Positions 43,272-50,005 of a stretch of 64,000 nt of DNA are shown here, in pieces. How positions within the stretch are numbered: the first letter of the stretch is position 1; the number at the start of each line of letters is the position of its first letter. Under the pieces are notes generated by a model. That model saw only the letters and a list, made by a program, of their open reading frames with translations. It was not told the DNA's origin and searched no databases. The stretch comes from Streptomyces koelreuteriae (GTDB lineage Bacteria; Actinomycetota; Actinomycetes; Streptomycetales; Streptomycetaceae). The translations under genes and the position numbers were made by a program. The DNA is taken from contig NZ_CP075896.1 of assembly GCF_018604545.1 (NCBI RefSeq), positions 5,084,001 to 5,148,000 on the forward strand, read 5' to 3'.

Positions 43272-43437
43272 CCGCGACGGCGGGTGACCGATGACGCCGT
43301 GCCGCCGGACACCGGGAACGCGGCACCCGTGTCGCCCTGCCACCCGCACCCCGGCGCCGCCGCAGCCCCCGGCGCCGTCGGCAGCCCGCTCCGCCCGCCC
43401 GGCGATGGCCGCCGGGCGGAGCCGTTACGCTGGAGGC

Positions 43438-44544
43438 GTGGCAGTCGTCGATGTATCCGAAGAGCTCAAGTCCCTCTCCTCGACCATGGAGTCGATCGAG
43501 GCCGTTCTGGACCTCGACAAGATGAGGGCAGACATCGCCGTGCTCGAGGAGCAGGCGGCCGCGCCGTCCCTCTGGGACAACCCCGATGAGGCGCAGAAGA
43601 TCACCAGCAAGCTGTCCCACCTCCAGGCCGAGGTGCGCAAGGCCGAGGCCCTGCGCGGTCGCCTCGACGACCTGGGCGTCCTCTTCGAGATGGCCGAGGA
43701 GGAGGACGACCCGGACACCCGCGCCGAGGCCGAGTCCGAGCTCACGGCCGTGAAGAAGGCGCTGGACGAGATGGAGGTCCGCACCCTCCTCTCCGGCGAG
43801 TACGACTCCCGTGAGGCCCTGGTGAACATCCGCGCCGAGGCCGGTGGCGTCGACGCCGCCGACTTCGCCGAGAAGCTCCAGCGCATGTACCTGCGCTGGG
43901 CCGAGCAGCGCGGCTACAAGACCGAGATCTACGAGACGTCGTACGCGGAGGAGGCCGGCATCAAGTCGACCACCTTCGCCGTCCAGGCGCCCTACGCCTA
44001 CGGCACGCTCTCCGTCGAGCAGGGCACGCACCGCCTCGTGCGCATCTCGCCCTTCGACAACCAGGGGCGCCGTCAGACCTCCTTCGCGGGCGTCGAGGTC
44101 CTGCCCGTGGTCGAGCAGACCGACCACATCGAGATCGACGAGTCCGAACTGCGCGTCGACGTGTACCGCTCCTCAGGCCCCGGCGGCCAGGGCGTCAACA
44201 CCACCGACTCCGCGGTGCGCCTCACCCACATCCCCACCGGCATCGTCGTCTCCTGCCAGAACGAGCGCTCGCAGATCCAGAACAAGGCGACGGCCATGAA
44301 CGTGCTCCAGGCCAAGCTGCTGGAGCGGCGCCGCCAGGAGGAGCAGGCCAAGATGGACGCCCTCAAGGGCGACGGCGGCAACTCCTGGGGCAACCAGATG
44401 CGTTCGTACGTGCTGCACCCGTACCAGATGGTCAAGGACCTGCGCACCGAGTGCGAGGTCGGCAACCCCGAGGCCGTGTTCAACGGTGAGATCGACGGGT
44501 TCCTGGAGGCCGGAATTCGCTGGCGCAAGCAGCAAGAGAAGTAA
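43438..44544 (+). CDS. prfB: Peptide chain release factor 2
   Basis: RF2, 368 residues, terminates translation at UGA and UAA. The stop-recognition tripeptide is SPF (204-206) and the peptidyl-tRNA hydrolysis motif is GGQ (249-251) in SSGPGGQGVNTTDSAV. The helical N-terminal domain is complete. No in-frame UGA or programmed frameshift occurs, unlike E. coli prfB. The GTG at 43438 follows TTACGCT by 6 nt, the spacing of a leaderless -10; GGAGG also lies 2 nt away, too close to be a good ribosome-binding site. The open frame upstream belongs to the repeat region. A strong terminator follows the stop. Confidence 0.97.
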   Translation: MAVVDVSEELKSLSSTMESIEAVLDLDKMRADIAVLEEQAAAPSLWDNPDEAQKITSKLSHLQAEVRKAEALRGRLDDLGVLFEMAEEEDDPDTRAEAESELTAVKKALDEMEVRTLLSGEYDSREALVNIRAEAGGVDAADFAEKLQRMYLRWAEQRGYKTEIYETSYAEEAGIKSTTFAVQAPYAYGTLSVEQGTHRLVRISPFDNQGRRQTSFAGVEVLPVVEQTDHIEIDESELRVDVYRSSGPGGQGVNTTDSAVRLTHIPTGIVVSCQNERSQIQNKATAMNVLQAKLLERRRQEEQAKMDALKGDGGNSWGNQMRSYVLHPYQMVKDLRTECEVGNPEAVFNGEIDGFLEAGIRWRKQQEK

Positions 44545-44554
44545 GTTTGTCGAC

Positions 44555-44592
44555 AAGGCAACTGCCGCGATGAGCGCGGTGGTTGCCTTTTC
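44555..44592 (+). terminator. Rho-independent terminator of prfB
   Basis: A 15-bp stem (AAGGCAACTGCCGCG with CGCGGTGGTTGCCTT, two G-U pairs) and a 5-nt loop, followed by TTCTG. It starts 10 nt after the stop. Confidence 0.9.
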
Positions 44593-44812
44593 TGTGTCCG
44601 GATGTCCAGCTTTTACATCACACTCACAGAGTTCGACTCCCCGCATAGCCCTCAGACTTGGACATGGCGCCCGCAAACGCCCTTGACGTGTCTTTGAAAA
44701 ATGGGAAGGGTAAAGCGCGGCATGCGTGTCTCTGGGGCGCATGTGAACCGGGGGACCTCTCACGACAGCTCTCCCGTCGAGCACAGCCCCGAGCGCTGCC
44801 TAATGACGATGA

Positions 44813-44827
44813 GCTACTGGGGGTAGC
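44813..44827 (+). promoter_or_regulatory. Small hairpin holding the ribosome-binding site
   Basis: GCTAC and GTAGC flank TGGGG just before ATG 44834. The GGGGG ribosome-binding site sits in the loop and first stem base, which could modulate translation of the LAETG protein. Confidence 0.35.
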
Positions 44828-44833
44828 AACCAT

Positions 44834-45454
44834 ATGACGAAGAAGACGCGGATCCGTGTCGCACGGATAGCGGCCGGCGCCGTGATCGCGGCCGGTGCCT
44901 CGCTGACCGCCGCCGGTGCCGCATCCGCCGCGGAATCCGACAAGTGCCTGCTCGGCATCCTGTGCGCGAAGGAGACGCCCAGCCCGACGCCGACGGGTGA
45001 GCCGACCGGCATCCCCACCGACGTCCCGACGGGTCTCCCGACCGACCCGCCGCCGTCGACCGAGGAGCCCACGGAGGAGCCGACGGAGCCCACGGAGGAG
45101 CCCACCGAGCCGACCGAGGACCCGACGGACCAGCCGACCGCCGCGCCCACCACCGACCCGGGCAACGGCGGCGGCAACGGTGGCAACGGCAGCGGCGGCA
45201 ACAACGCCGACCCCGACGGTGGCACCTCCCCGCAGGAGGAGGGCTCCTCCTCCCTCACGGACACCGGCTCGGGCGCCACCCCGGTGGCCCCGCAGGGCCA
45301 GGCCCAGGCCCAGGGCAACGGCCAGGAGCTCGCCGAGACGGGTGCCGCGCAGACCACCTTCCTGGTGATCGGCGCCGCCACGATGATCGCCGGCGGTGTC
45401 GGCTTCCGTCTCCTGCCGCGCCTCGTGGGCGGCCGCGGCGGAGCTGCCGCCTGA
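44834..45454 (+). CDS. Secreted wall-anchored protein with LAETG sortase signal
   Basis: A protein of 206 residues. A signal peptide (MTKKTRIRVARIAAG to ASAAES, about 1-35) is followed by a short mature start with a Cys pair, DKCLLGILCAKE. A Pro/Thr/Glu/Asp-rich repeat stalk follows (EEPTEPTE units, about 50-105), then a Gly/Asn-rich linker. The C-terminus has the motif LAETGA, a hydrophobic helix (TTFLVIGAATMIAGGVGF) and basic RLLPRLVGGRGG. LAxTG is the recognition site of class E sortases in Streptomyces, so the protein is probably covalently linked to peptidoglycan. No folded domain is evident, so a stalk or spacer role is likely. A GGGGG ribosome-binding site lies 11 nt before the ATG, in the loop of a small hairpin. 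Confidence 0.85.
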   Translation: MTKKTRIRVARIAAGAVIAAGASLTAAGAASAAESDKCLLGILCAKETPSPTPTGEPTGIPTDVPTGLPTDPPPSTEEPTEEPTEPTEEPTEPTEDPTDQPTAAPTTDPGNGGGNGGNGSGGNNADPDGGTSPQEEGSSSLTDTGSGATPVAPQGQAQAQGNGQELAETGAAQTTFLVIGAATMIAGGVGFRLLPRLVGGRGGAAA

Positions 45455-45494
45455 CGGTAGCCACGTCCGTACGGACCGTAGGCACAGCGCGAAA

Positions 45495-45529
45495 CCGAGG
45501 GCCCGGAGCGAAACGCTCCGGGCCCTCGG
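45495..45529. terminator. Bidirectional hairpin terminator
   Basis: A perfect 16-bp stem (CCGAGGGCCCGGAGCG and its complement) with loop AAA, followed by CCTTGTC on the + strand. It lies between the converging LAETG gene and the small zinc-ribbon gene. Confidence 0.9.
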
Positions 45530-45571
45530 CCTTGTCGTAAGGAGTCCTCGGGAAGCTTCCGGCCGCCGCCG

Positions 45572-45763
45572 CTAAGCGGTCTGGTGGGCCAGCAGGGCCA
45601 CGGCCGCGATCAGGACCGTCAGCAGGGCGATCAGCGCCATGGGGTTCAGATTCGCGAGGAAGCTCTCCTGCTGCAGGCGCTCACGGTTCGCGCGGCAGAC
45701 GGGGCAGCGGCCCTCGCTGACGGGGGCCGCGCAGTTCGCGCACACCAGCCGGTCGTACGTCAT
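45572..45763 (-). CDS. Small zinc-ribbon membrane protein
   Basis: A protein of 63 residues. MTYDRLVCANCAAPVSEGRCPVC has two Cys pairs (CxxC, 9 residues, CxxC), a probable zinc ribbon on the cytoplasmic side. A linker ANRERLQQESFLANLNP leads into one hydrophobic helix (MALIALLTVLIAAVALLAHQ) that ends the protein. The ATG at 45763 has an excellent AAGGAGGG 9 nt upstream, which argues for a real gene despite the small size. It is divergent from ftsE across 237 nt. Function is unknown; I do not recognise a named family. The longer upstream frame lacks coding features. Confidence 0.78.
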   Translation of the reverse strand: MTYDRLVCANCAAPVSEGRCPVCRANRERLQQESFLANLNPMALIALLTVLIAAVALLAHQTA

Positions 45764-46000
45764 GCGCTCGCCCTCCTTGCGACGGTTCCACGGATCCAAC
45801 GTGTGCGGGAAGCAGAATGTTCCCCTCCCCACTTTGCCAGGTTCCCCGGCGGGGTGCGCGGTCGCTGCCGAAGGTGGGCACCCCTCGGGGCTCGGCACAA
45901 AACGGAACATCCGTGGCGCAACCACAGTCGGTGACTGCGCTGCCCTCCCCGGTTCGCGTATGGTCACGCTCATCTACCCCCGGCGACCCGTGGTGCATCC

Positions 46001-46690
46001 GTGATCCGATTCGACAACGTCTCCAAGGTCTACCCCAAGCAGACCCGCCCCGCCCTCAGGGATGTCTCCCTGGAGGTCGAGAAGGGCGAGTTCGTCTTCC
46101 TCGTGGGGTCCTCCGGCTCCGGAAAGTCCACCTTCCTGCGGCTGATCCTCCGCGAGGAGCGGTGCAGCCACGGACAGGTGCACGTCCTGGGGAAGGACCT
46201 CGCACGCCTCTCCAACTGGAAGGTGCCGCAGATGCGGCGCCAGCTGGGGACCGTCTTCCAGGACTTCCGCCTGCTGCCGAACAAGACGGTCGGCGAGAAC
46301 GTCGCCTTCGCCCAGGAGGTCATCGGCAAGTCGCGCGGCGAGATCCGCAAGTCCGTCCCGCAGGTGCTCGACCTCGTCGGGCTCGGCGGCAAGGACGACC
46401 GGATGCCCGGCGAGCTGTCCGGTGGTGAGCAGCAGCGCGTCGCCATCGCGCGGGCCTTCGTCAACCGGCCCAAGCTCCTCATCGCCGACGAGCCCACCGG
46501 CAACCTCGACCCGCAGACCTCCGTCGGCATCATGAAGCTGCTCGACCGCATCAACCGGACGGGCACCACCGTGGTGATGGCCACGCACGACCAGAACATC
46601 GTCGACCAGATGCGCAAGCGCGTCATCGAACTGGAGAAGGGCCGCCTCGTCCGCGACCAGGCCCGCGGTGTCTACGGCTACCAGCACTGA
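46001..46690 (+). CDS. ftsE: Cell-division ATP-binding protein FtsE
   Basis: An ABC ATPase of 229 residues with Walker A GSSGSGKST (36-44), Q-loop VFQDFRLLPNKTV, signature LSGGEQQRV (139-147), Walker B LLIADEPTGNLD (159-170) and switch MATHD. The FtsE-specific opening MIRFDNVSKVYP fits. With FtsX it forms a type VII ABC mechanotransmitter at the division site that activates peptidoglycan hydrolases outside rather than moving a substrate. The GTG start at 46001 has no evident Shine-Dalgarno; a TATGGT about 40 nt upstream is a candidate -10. ftsX follows 39 nt downstream. Confidence 0.97.
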   Translation: MIRFDNVSKVYPKQTRPALRDVSLEVEKGEFVFLVGSSGSGKSTFLRLILREERCSHGQVHVLGKDLARLSNWKVPQMRRQLGTVFQDFRLLPNKTVGENVAFAQEVIGKSRGEIRKSVPQVLDLVGLGGKDDRMPGELSGGEQQRVAIARAFVNRPKLLIADEPTGNLDPQTSVGIMKLLDRINRTGTTVVMATHDQNIVDQMRKRVIELEKGRLVRDQARGVYGYQH

Positions 46691-46729
46691 GACCGCACCC
46701 TAGATCACGGAAAGGCATAACGAGTCGCC

Positions 46730-47647
46730 ATGCGCGCCCAGTTCGTCCTGTCGGAGATCGGCGTCGGTCTCCGCCGCAACCTGACGATGACCTTCGCGGT
46801 CGTCGTCTCCGTCGCCCTGTCGCTCGCCCTGTTCGGCGGGTCGCTCCTGATGAGCGACCAGGTCAACACCATGAAGGGCTACTGGTACGACAAGGTCAAC
46901 GTCTCGGTCTTCCTCTGCAACAAGAGCGACGCCGAGTCCGACCCCAACTGCGCCAAGGGCGCGGTCACCGACGACCAGAAGAAGCAGATCAACTCCGACC
47001 TCGACAAGATGGGCGTGGTCGAGAAGGTCACGTACGAGTCGCAGGACCAGGCGTACAAGCACTACAAGGAGCAGTTCGGCGACTCCCCGCTGGCCAGCTC
47101 CCTCACGCCGGACCAGATGCAGGAGTCCTACCGCATCAAGCTGAAGGACCCGCAGAAGTACCAGGTCATCGCCACCGCCTTCAACGGCCGGGACGGTGTG
47201 CAGTCCGTGCAGGACCAGAAGGGCATCCTGGACAACCTCTTCAAGCTGCTGAACGGCATGAACTGGGCCGCCCGCGCGGTGATGGCGCTGATGCTGGTCG
47301 TCGCGCTGATGCTGATCGTCAACACCGTGCGCGTCTCGGCGTTCAGCCGCCGGCGTGAGACGGGGATCATGCGGCTGGTCGGTGCCTCCGGCTTCTACAT
47401 CCAGGCGCCGTTCATCATGGAGGCCGCCGTCGCCGGACTCATCGGCGGCACCCTCGCGTGCGGCTTCCTGCTGATCGCCCGGTACTTCCTCATCGACCAC
47501 GGACTGGCCCTGGCCGACCAGCTCACACTGATCAACTTCATCGGCTGGGACGCGGTCCTGACCAAGCTGCCGCTCATCCTCGCCACGAGCCTGCTGATGC
47601 CCGCGTTGGCCGCGTTCTTCGCGCTGCGCAAGTACTTGAAGGTGTGA
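46730..47647 (+). CDS. ftsX: Cell-division membrane protein FtsX
   Basis: A protein of 305 residues with the FtsX topology: one N-terminal helix (TMTFAVVVSVALSLALFGGSLLM), a large extracytoplasmic domain (about 45-180) and three C-terminal helices in a MacB/FtsX permease fold. The external domain holds two Cys residues (FLCNKSDAESDPNCAKG), a likely disulfide, and is expected to bind a coiled-coil adaptor or hydrolase (RipC-type in actinobacteria). AAAGG lies about 14 nt before the ATG. It is translated with ftsE and ends at a clear hairpin terminator. Confidence 0.96.
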   Translation: MRAQFVLSEIGVGLRRNLTMTFAVVVSVALSLALFGGSLLMSDQVNTMKGYWYDKVNVSVFLCNKSDAESDPNCAKGAVTDDQKKQINSDLDKMGVVEKVTYESQDQAYKHYKEQFGDSPLASSLTPDQMQESYRIKLKDPQKYQVIATAFNGRDGVQSVQDQKGILDNLFKLLNGMNWAARAVMALMLVVALMLIVNTVRVSAFSRRRETGIMRLVGASGFYIQAPFIMEAAVAGLIGGTLACGFLLIARYFLIDHGLALADQLTLINFIGWDAVLTKLPLILATSLLMPALAAFFALRKYLKV

Positions 47648-47660
47648 CACATGCCAAGAG

Positions 47661-47690
47661 GGGCCGTGCGGTCAACCAGCCGTACGGCCC
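47661..47690 (+). terminator. Hairpin terminator after ftsX
   Basis: An 11-bp stem (GGGCCGTGCGG with CCGTACGGCCC, one G-U pair) and an 8-nt loop, 13 nt after the ftsX stop. Confidence 0.75.
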
Positions 47691-47702
47691 TTCACCTTGT
47701 CC

Positions 47703-47715
47703 TAGACTCACCGGC
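47703..47715 (+). promoter_or_regulatory. Leaderless-type -10 of the S41 protease gene
   Basis: TAGACT ends 6-7 nt before ATG 47716 and no ribosome-binding site is present, as in leaderless Streptomyces genes. Confidence 0.4.
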
Positions 47716-48885
47716 ATGTCAGGTCGTGACCCGTTCTGTCAGCCCCGCCGCATCCGCCGCGGGGCCGCCCTGACCTTGCTCTTCACGAGCGTGCTCGTCG
47801 CCGGCGCGGCCACCGGGTCCCTTCCGCAGGCCGACCGGAAGTCCGCTCCGGACGAGGCCCGTTCGGCCACCCCGGCCGGGCGCCACGCCGATGTCGCCAG
47901 GGCCGCCGAGGAGGCCATGGCCGACGGCAAGTCCCCGATGGAGGCCGCGAAGCGCGCGGTCAGCCGCAGCGGGGACCGCTGGGGCGCCGTCTACTCCGAG
48001 GGCGAGTACGAGGAGTTCGAGGAGTCCCTCGACGGCCAGTACACCGGCGTCGGCCTGTGGGCCCGCAGCGAGCGGGACGGCCGTATTGAGGTGACGAAGG
48101 TGCGCTCCGGCTCGCCCGCCGCCGGCGCCGGGATCCGCCCCGGGGACCTGCTGCGCAGCGTCGACGGCGAGAAGACCGACGGGCGGCCCGTCACCGAGGT
48201 CGTCTCCTTACTGCGCGGGGATGCGGGCGGTGCCACCGCCGGCACCACCGTCCGCCTCGGCCTGGAGCGCGGCACGCGCGCGTGGAGCGAGACCCTGCGC
48301 CGGGCCCGGCTGTCCACGGACCCGGTCAGCGTCCGGGAAGCCGCCGGTTCGGTCACCGTCATCAGGGTCGACACCTTCACCAAGGGCTCCGGCGAGCGGG
48401 TCCGCGAAGCCGTCCGGCGGGCCCCGCGCGGCGCCGGCATCGTCCTCGACCTGAGAGCCAACTCCGGCGGCCTGGTCACCGAGGCCGTCACCGCCGCCTC
48501 CGCCTTCCTCGACGGCGGCCTGGTCGCCACCTACGACGTCGACGGCGAACAGCGCGCCCTGCACGCCGACCCCGGCGGCGACACCACGAGACCCCTGGTC
48601 GCGCTCGTCGACGGCGGGACGATGAGCGCGGCCGAGCTTCTCACCGGTGCCGTGCAGGACCGCGGCCGCGCCCTCGTCGTGGGCTCCCGCACCTTCGGCA
48701 AGGGCTCGGTCCAGATGCCGAGCAGGCTGCCCGACGGCTCCGTGGCGGAGCTCACCGTCGGTCACTACCGCACCCCCTCCGGCCGGGGGGTCGACGGCCG
48801 GGGCATCACACCGGACCTGGAGGTCGAGGACGGTGCCGAGAGGCGGGCCGAGACAGTATTGACTGGCCTCGGACCCCCCTCGTAG
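47716..48885 (+). CDS. S41 family C-terminal processing peptidase, TTA-containing
   Basis: A protein of 389 residues. An N-terminal hydrophobic segment (ALTLLFTSVLVAGAATGSL) is a signal peptide or anchor. A PDZ domain (about 110-205, YTGVGLWA and AGIRPGDLLRSVDG) precedes the S41 catalytic domain. The catalytic pair is Ser304 in GGTMSAAELL and Lys329 in FGKGSVQ, 25 residues apart as in CtpA/Tsp. It cleaves envelope proteins near their C-termini outside the membrane. Codon 165 is TTA (48208-48210), the only in-frame TTA I found in the window, so translation may depend on the bldA tRNA and be developmental. It sits between ftsX and smpB; its neighbours are not functionally obligatory. Confidence 0.93.
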   Translation: MSGRDPFCQPRRIRRGAALTLLFTSVLVAGAATGSLPQADRKSAPDEARSATPAGRHADVARAAEEAMADGKSPMEAAKRAVSRSGDRWGAVYSEGEYEEFEESLDGQYTGVGLWARSERDGRIEVTKVRSGSPAAGAGIRPGDLLRSVDGEKTDGRPVTEVVSLLRGDAGGATAGTTVRLGLERGTRAWSETLRRARLSTDPVSVREAAGSVTVIRVDTFTKGSGERVREAVRRAPRGAGIVLDLRANSGGLVTEAVTAASAFLDGGLVATYDVDGEQRALHADPGGDTTRPLVALVDGGTMSAAELLTGAVQDRGRALVVGSRTFGKGSVQMPSRLPDGSVAELTVGHYRTPSGRGVDGRGITPDLEVEDGAERRAETVLTGLGPPS

Positions 48886-48903
48886 TGCGAAAATGGCCGC
48901 ACT

Positions 48904-49425
48904 ATGGCGAAGGAAAAGGTAAAACGCAAGGCCGCGAAGGCTGCCGAGAAGGCACCCGCCCGGAAGATGGTCGCGCAGAACAAGAAGGCGCGGCACGACT
49001 ACCACATCATCGACACGTACGAGTGCGGCCTGGTCCTGATGGGGACCGAGGTCAAGTCGCTGCGGATGGGCCGGGCCTCCCTGGTGGACGGCTTCGTGCA
49101 CATCGACCACGGCGAGGCATGGCTGCACAACATCCACGTCCCCGAGTACGTGCAGGGCACCTGGACCAACCACTCCGCCACTCGCAAGCGCAAGCTGCTG
49201 CTGCACCGGGCGGAGATCGACAAGCTGGAGTCCAAGTCCCAGGAGACGGGGCACACGATCGTGCCGCTGGCCCTGTACTTCAAGGACAGCCGGGTCAAGG
49301 TCGAGATCGCGCTCGCGAAGGGCAAGAAGGAGTACGACAAGCGGCAGACCCTCAAGGAGAAGCAGGACCTGCGGGAGACGAACCGCGCGGTCGCGGACGC
49401 CAAGCGGCGCCAGCGCGGCGCCTAG
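48904..49425 (+). CDS. smpB: SsrA-binding protein SmpB
   Basis: SmpB, 173 residues, binds tmRNA and is required for trans-translation. The beta-barrel core covers about 25-150: NKKARHDYHIIDTYECGLVL, GTEVKSLR, GRASLVDGF and RKRKLLLHRAEI. The basic C-terminal tail KGKKEYDKR to RRQRGA forms the helix that enters the ribosomal mRNA channel. A Lys-rich N-terminal extension of about 25 residues is usual in actinobacteria. ATG 48904 follows the protease stop by 18 nt, so it may be partly co-transcribed with it. The tmRNA gene lies 143 nt downstream. Confidence 0.97.
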   Translation: MAKEKVKRKAAKAAEKAPARKMVAQNKKARHDYHIIDTYECGLVLMGTEVKSLRMGRASLVDGFVHIDHGEAWLHNIHVPEYVQGTWTNHSATRKRKLLLHRAEIDKLESKSQETGHTIVPLALYFKDSRVKVEIALAKGKKEYDKRQTLKEKQDLRETNRAVADAKRRQRGA

Positions 49426-49568
49426 CGGGCGCCCGCGCCGAGCGGCTGACCGGCGGCTCCCCGTGGCTCCTGGCGGGCCGCGCGGGAATTGGCTGGCCCC
49501 CTCGGGCGTTGGTCACGTACGATGGGCACTGCCCCGCACAGCCGGGGCGTGGATTGATAAAACAACAT

Positions 49569-49954
49569 GGGGATGATCGGTTTCGACAGCGGATGTCGAA
49601 GCAGGGGAAGCGAGCCGAGGAAGCGGCAATGATCTCGTAAACCATATGTCGCAACCAATAATCGCCAATTCCAAGAGCGATTCCCAGTCCTTCGCCCTCG
49701 CTGCCTAATAAGCAGTGAGTGAAGGACCCTTAATGGGTGTCAGCCCGGGGGTGTTCCCGACCCGGACCCTGGCATAATCTAGGGAACTAAACCATCGAGC
49801 CCGGTCACGGGGTTCGGTGGGAAATCAAACAGTGACTGGGCCCGTCGGAGACTTGTTCGCGAGATCACCGGGGCCGAGAAAATCGAAGCGAACTGCGCTC
49901 GGAGAAGCCCTCCTTTTGCACCGTTGGACGCGGGTTCGATTCCCGCCATCTCCA
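49569..49954 (+). ncRNA. ssrA: tmRNA (SsrA)
   Basis: About 386 nt. The 5' end GGGGATGATCGGTTTCGACAG pairs GGGGATG with the 3' CATCTCC, and GGGTTCGATTCCCGCC is the T arm; together these form the tRNA-like domain. The tag frame begins at GCC 49664 and reads ANSKSDSQSFALAA, followed by two TAA stops (49706-49711); the ending ALAA is the protease degron. The discriminator A is followed by CTC, so the terminal CCA is not encoded and must be added. It works with SmpB to rescue stalled ribosomes. TACGAT about 50 nt upstream is a possible -10. A strong hairpin follows. Confidence 0.96.
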
Positions 49955-49973
49955 CTCATCCCATGTGGGCACA

Positions 49974-50001
49974 GGCCCCGCCGCTTCCGAGCGGCGGGGC
50001 C
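49974..50001. terminator. Terminator shared by ssrA and the GH31 gene
   Basis: A perfect 12-bp stem (GGCCCCGCCGCT with AGCGGCGGGGCC) and UUCG-like loop TCCG, followed by TTTGTC. It lies between convergent genes. Confidence 0.9.
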
Positions 50002-50005
50002 TTTG

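Larger units (their letters stand above)
42901..43437. other. Intergenic region with two direct repeats
   Basis: These 537 nt between pkaB and prfB hold two copies of a ~125-nt GC-rich direct repeat (annotated separately) and then the prfB promoter. No gene was recognised, although both strands are open for long stretches through base composition. Confidence 0.6.

Noticed and set aside
43438..43560. Programmed +1 frameshift in prfB
   Set aside because: The reading frame is continuous from GTG to the stop, with no in-frame UGA near codon 25.
41449..44127. 892-residue minus-strand frame over pkaB and prfB
   Set aside because: It covers three unambiguous plus-strand genes and repeats, and has low-complexity content.
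44680..44833. c-di-AMP (ydaO) or other riboswitch upstream of the LAETG gene
   Set aside because: There are short hairpins and a GGGGGACC stretch, but the conserved ydaO core was not found. Only the small RBS hairpin is reported.
49955..50005. tmRNA 3' end as an integration (att) site
   Set aside because: No integrase, direct repeat of the tmRNA end or phage gene was found; normal core genes follow after a terminator.
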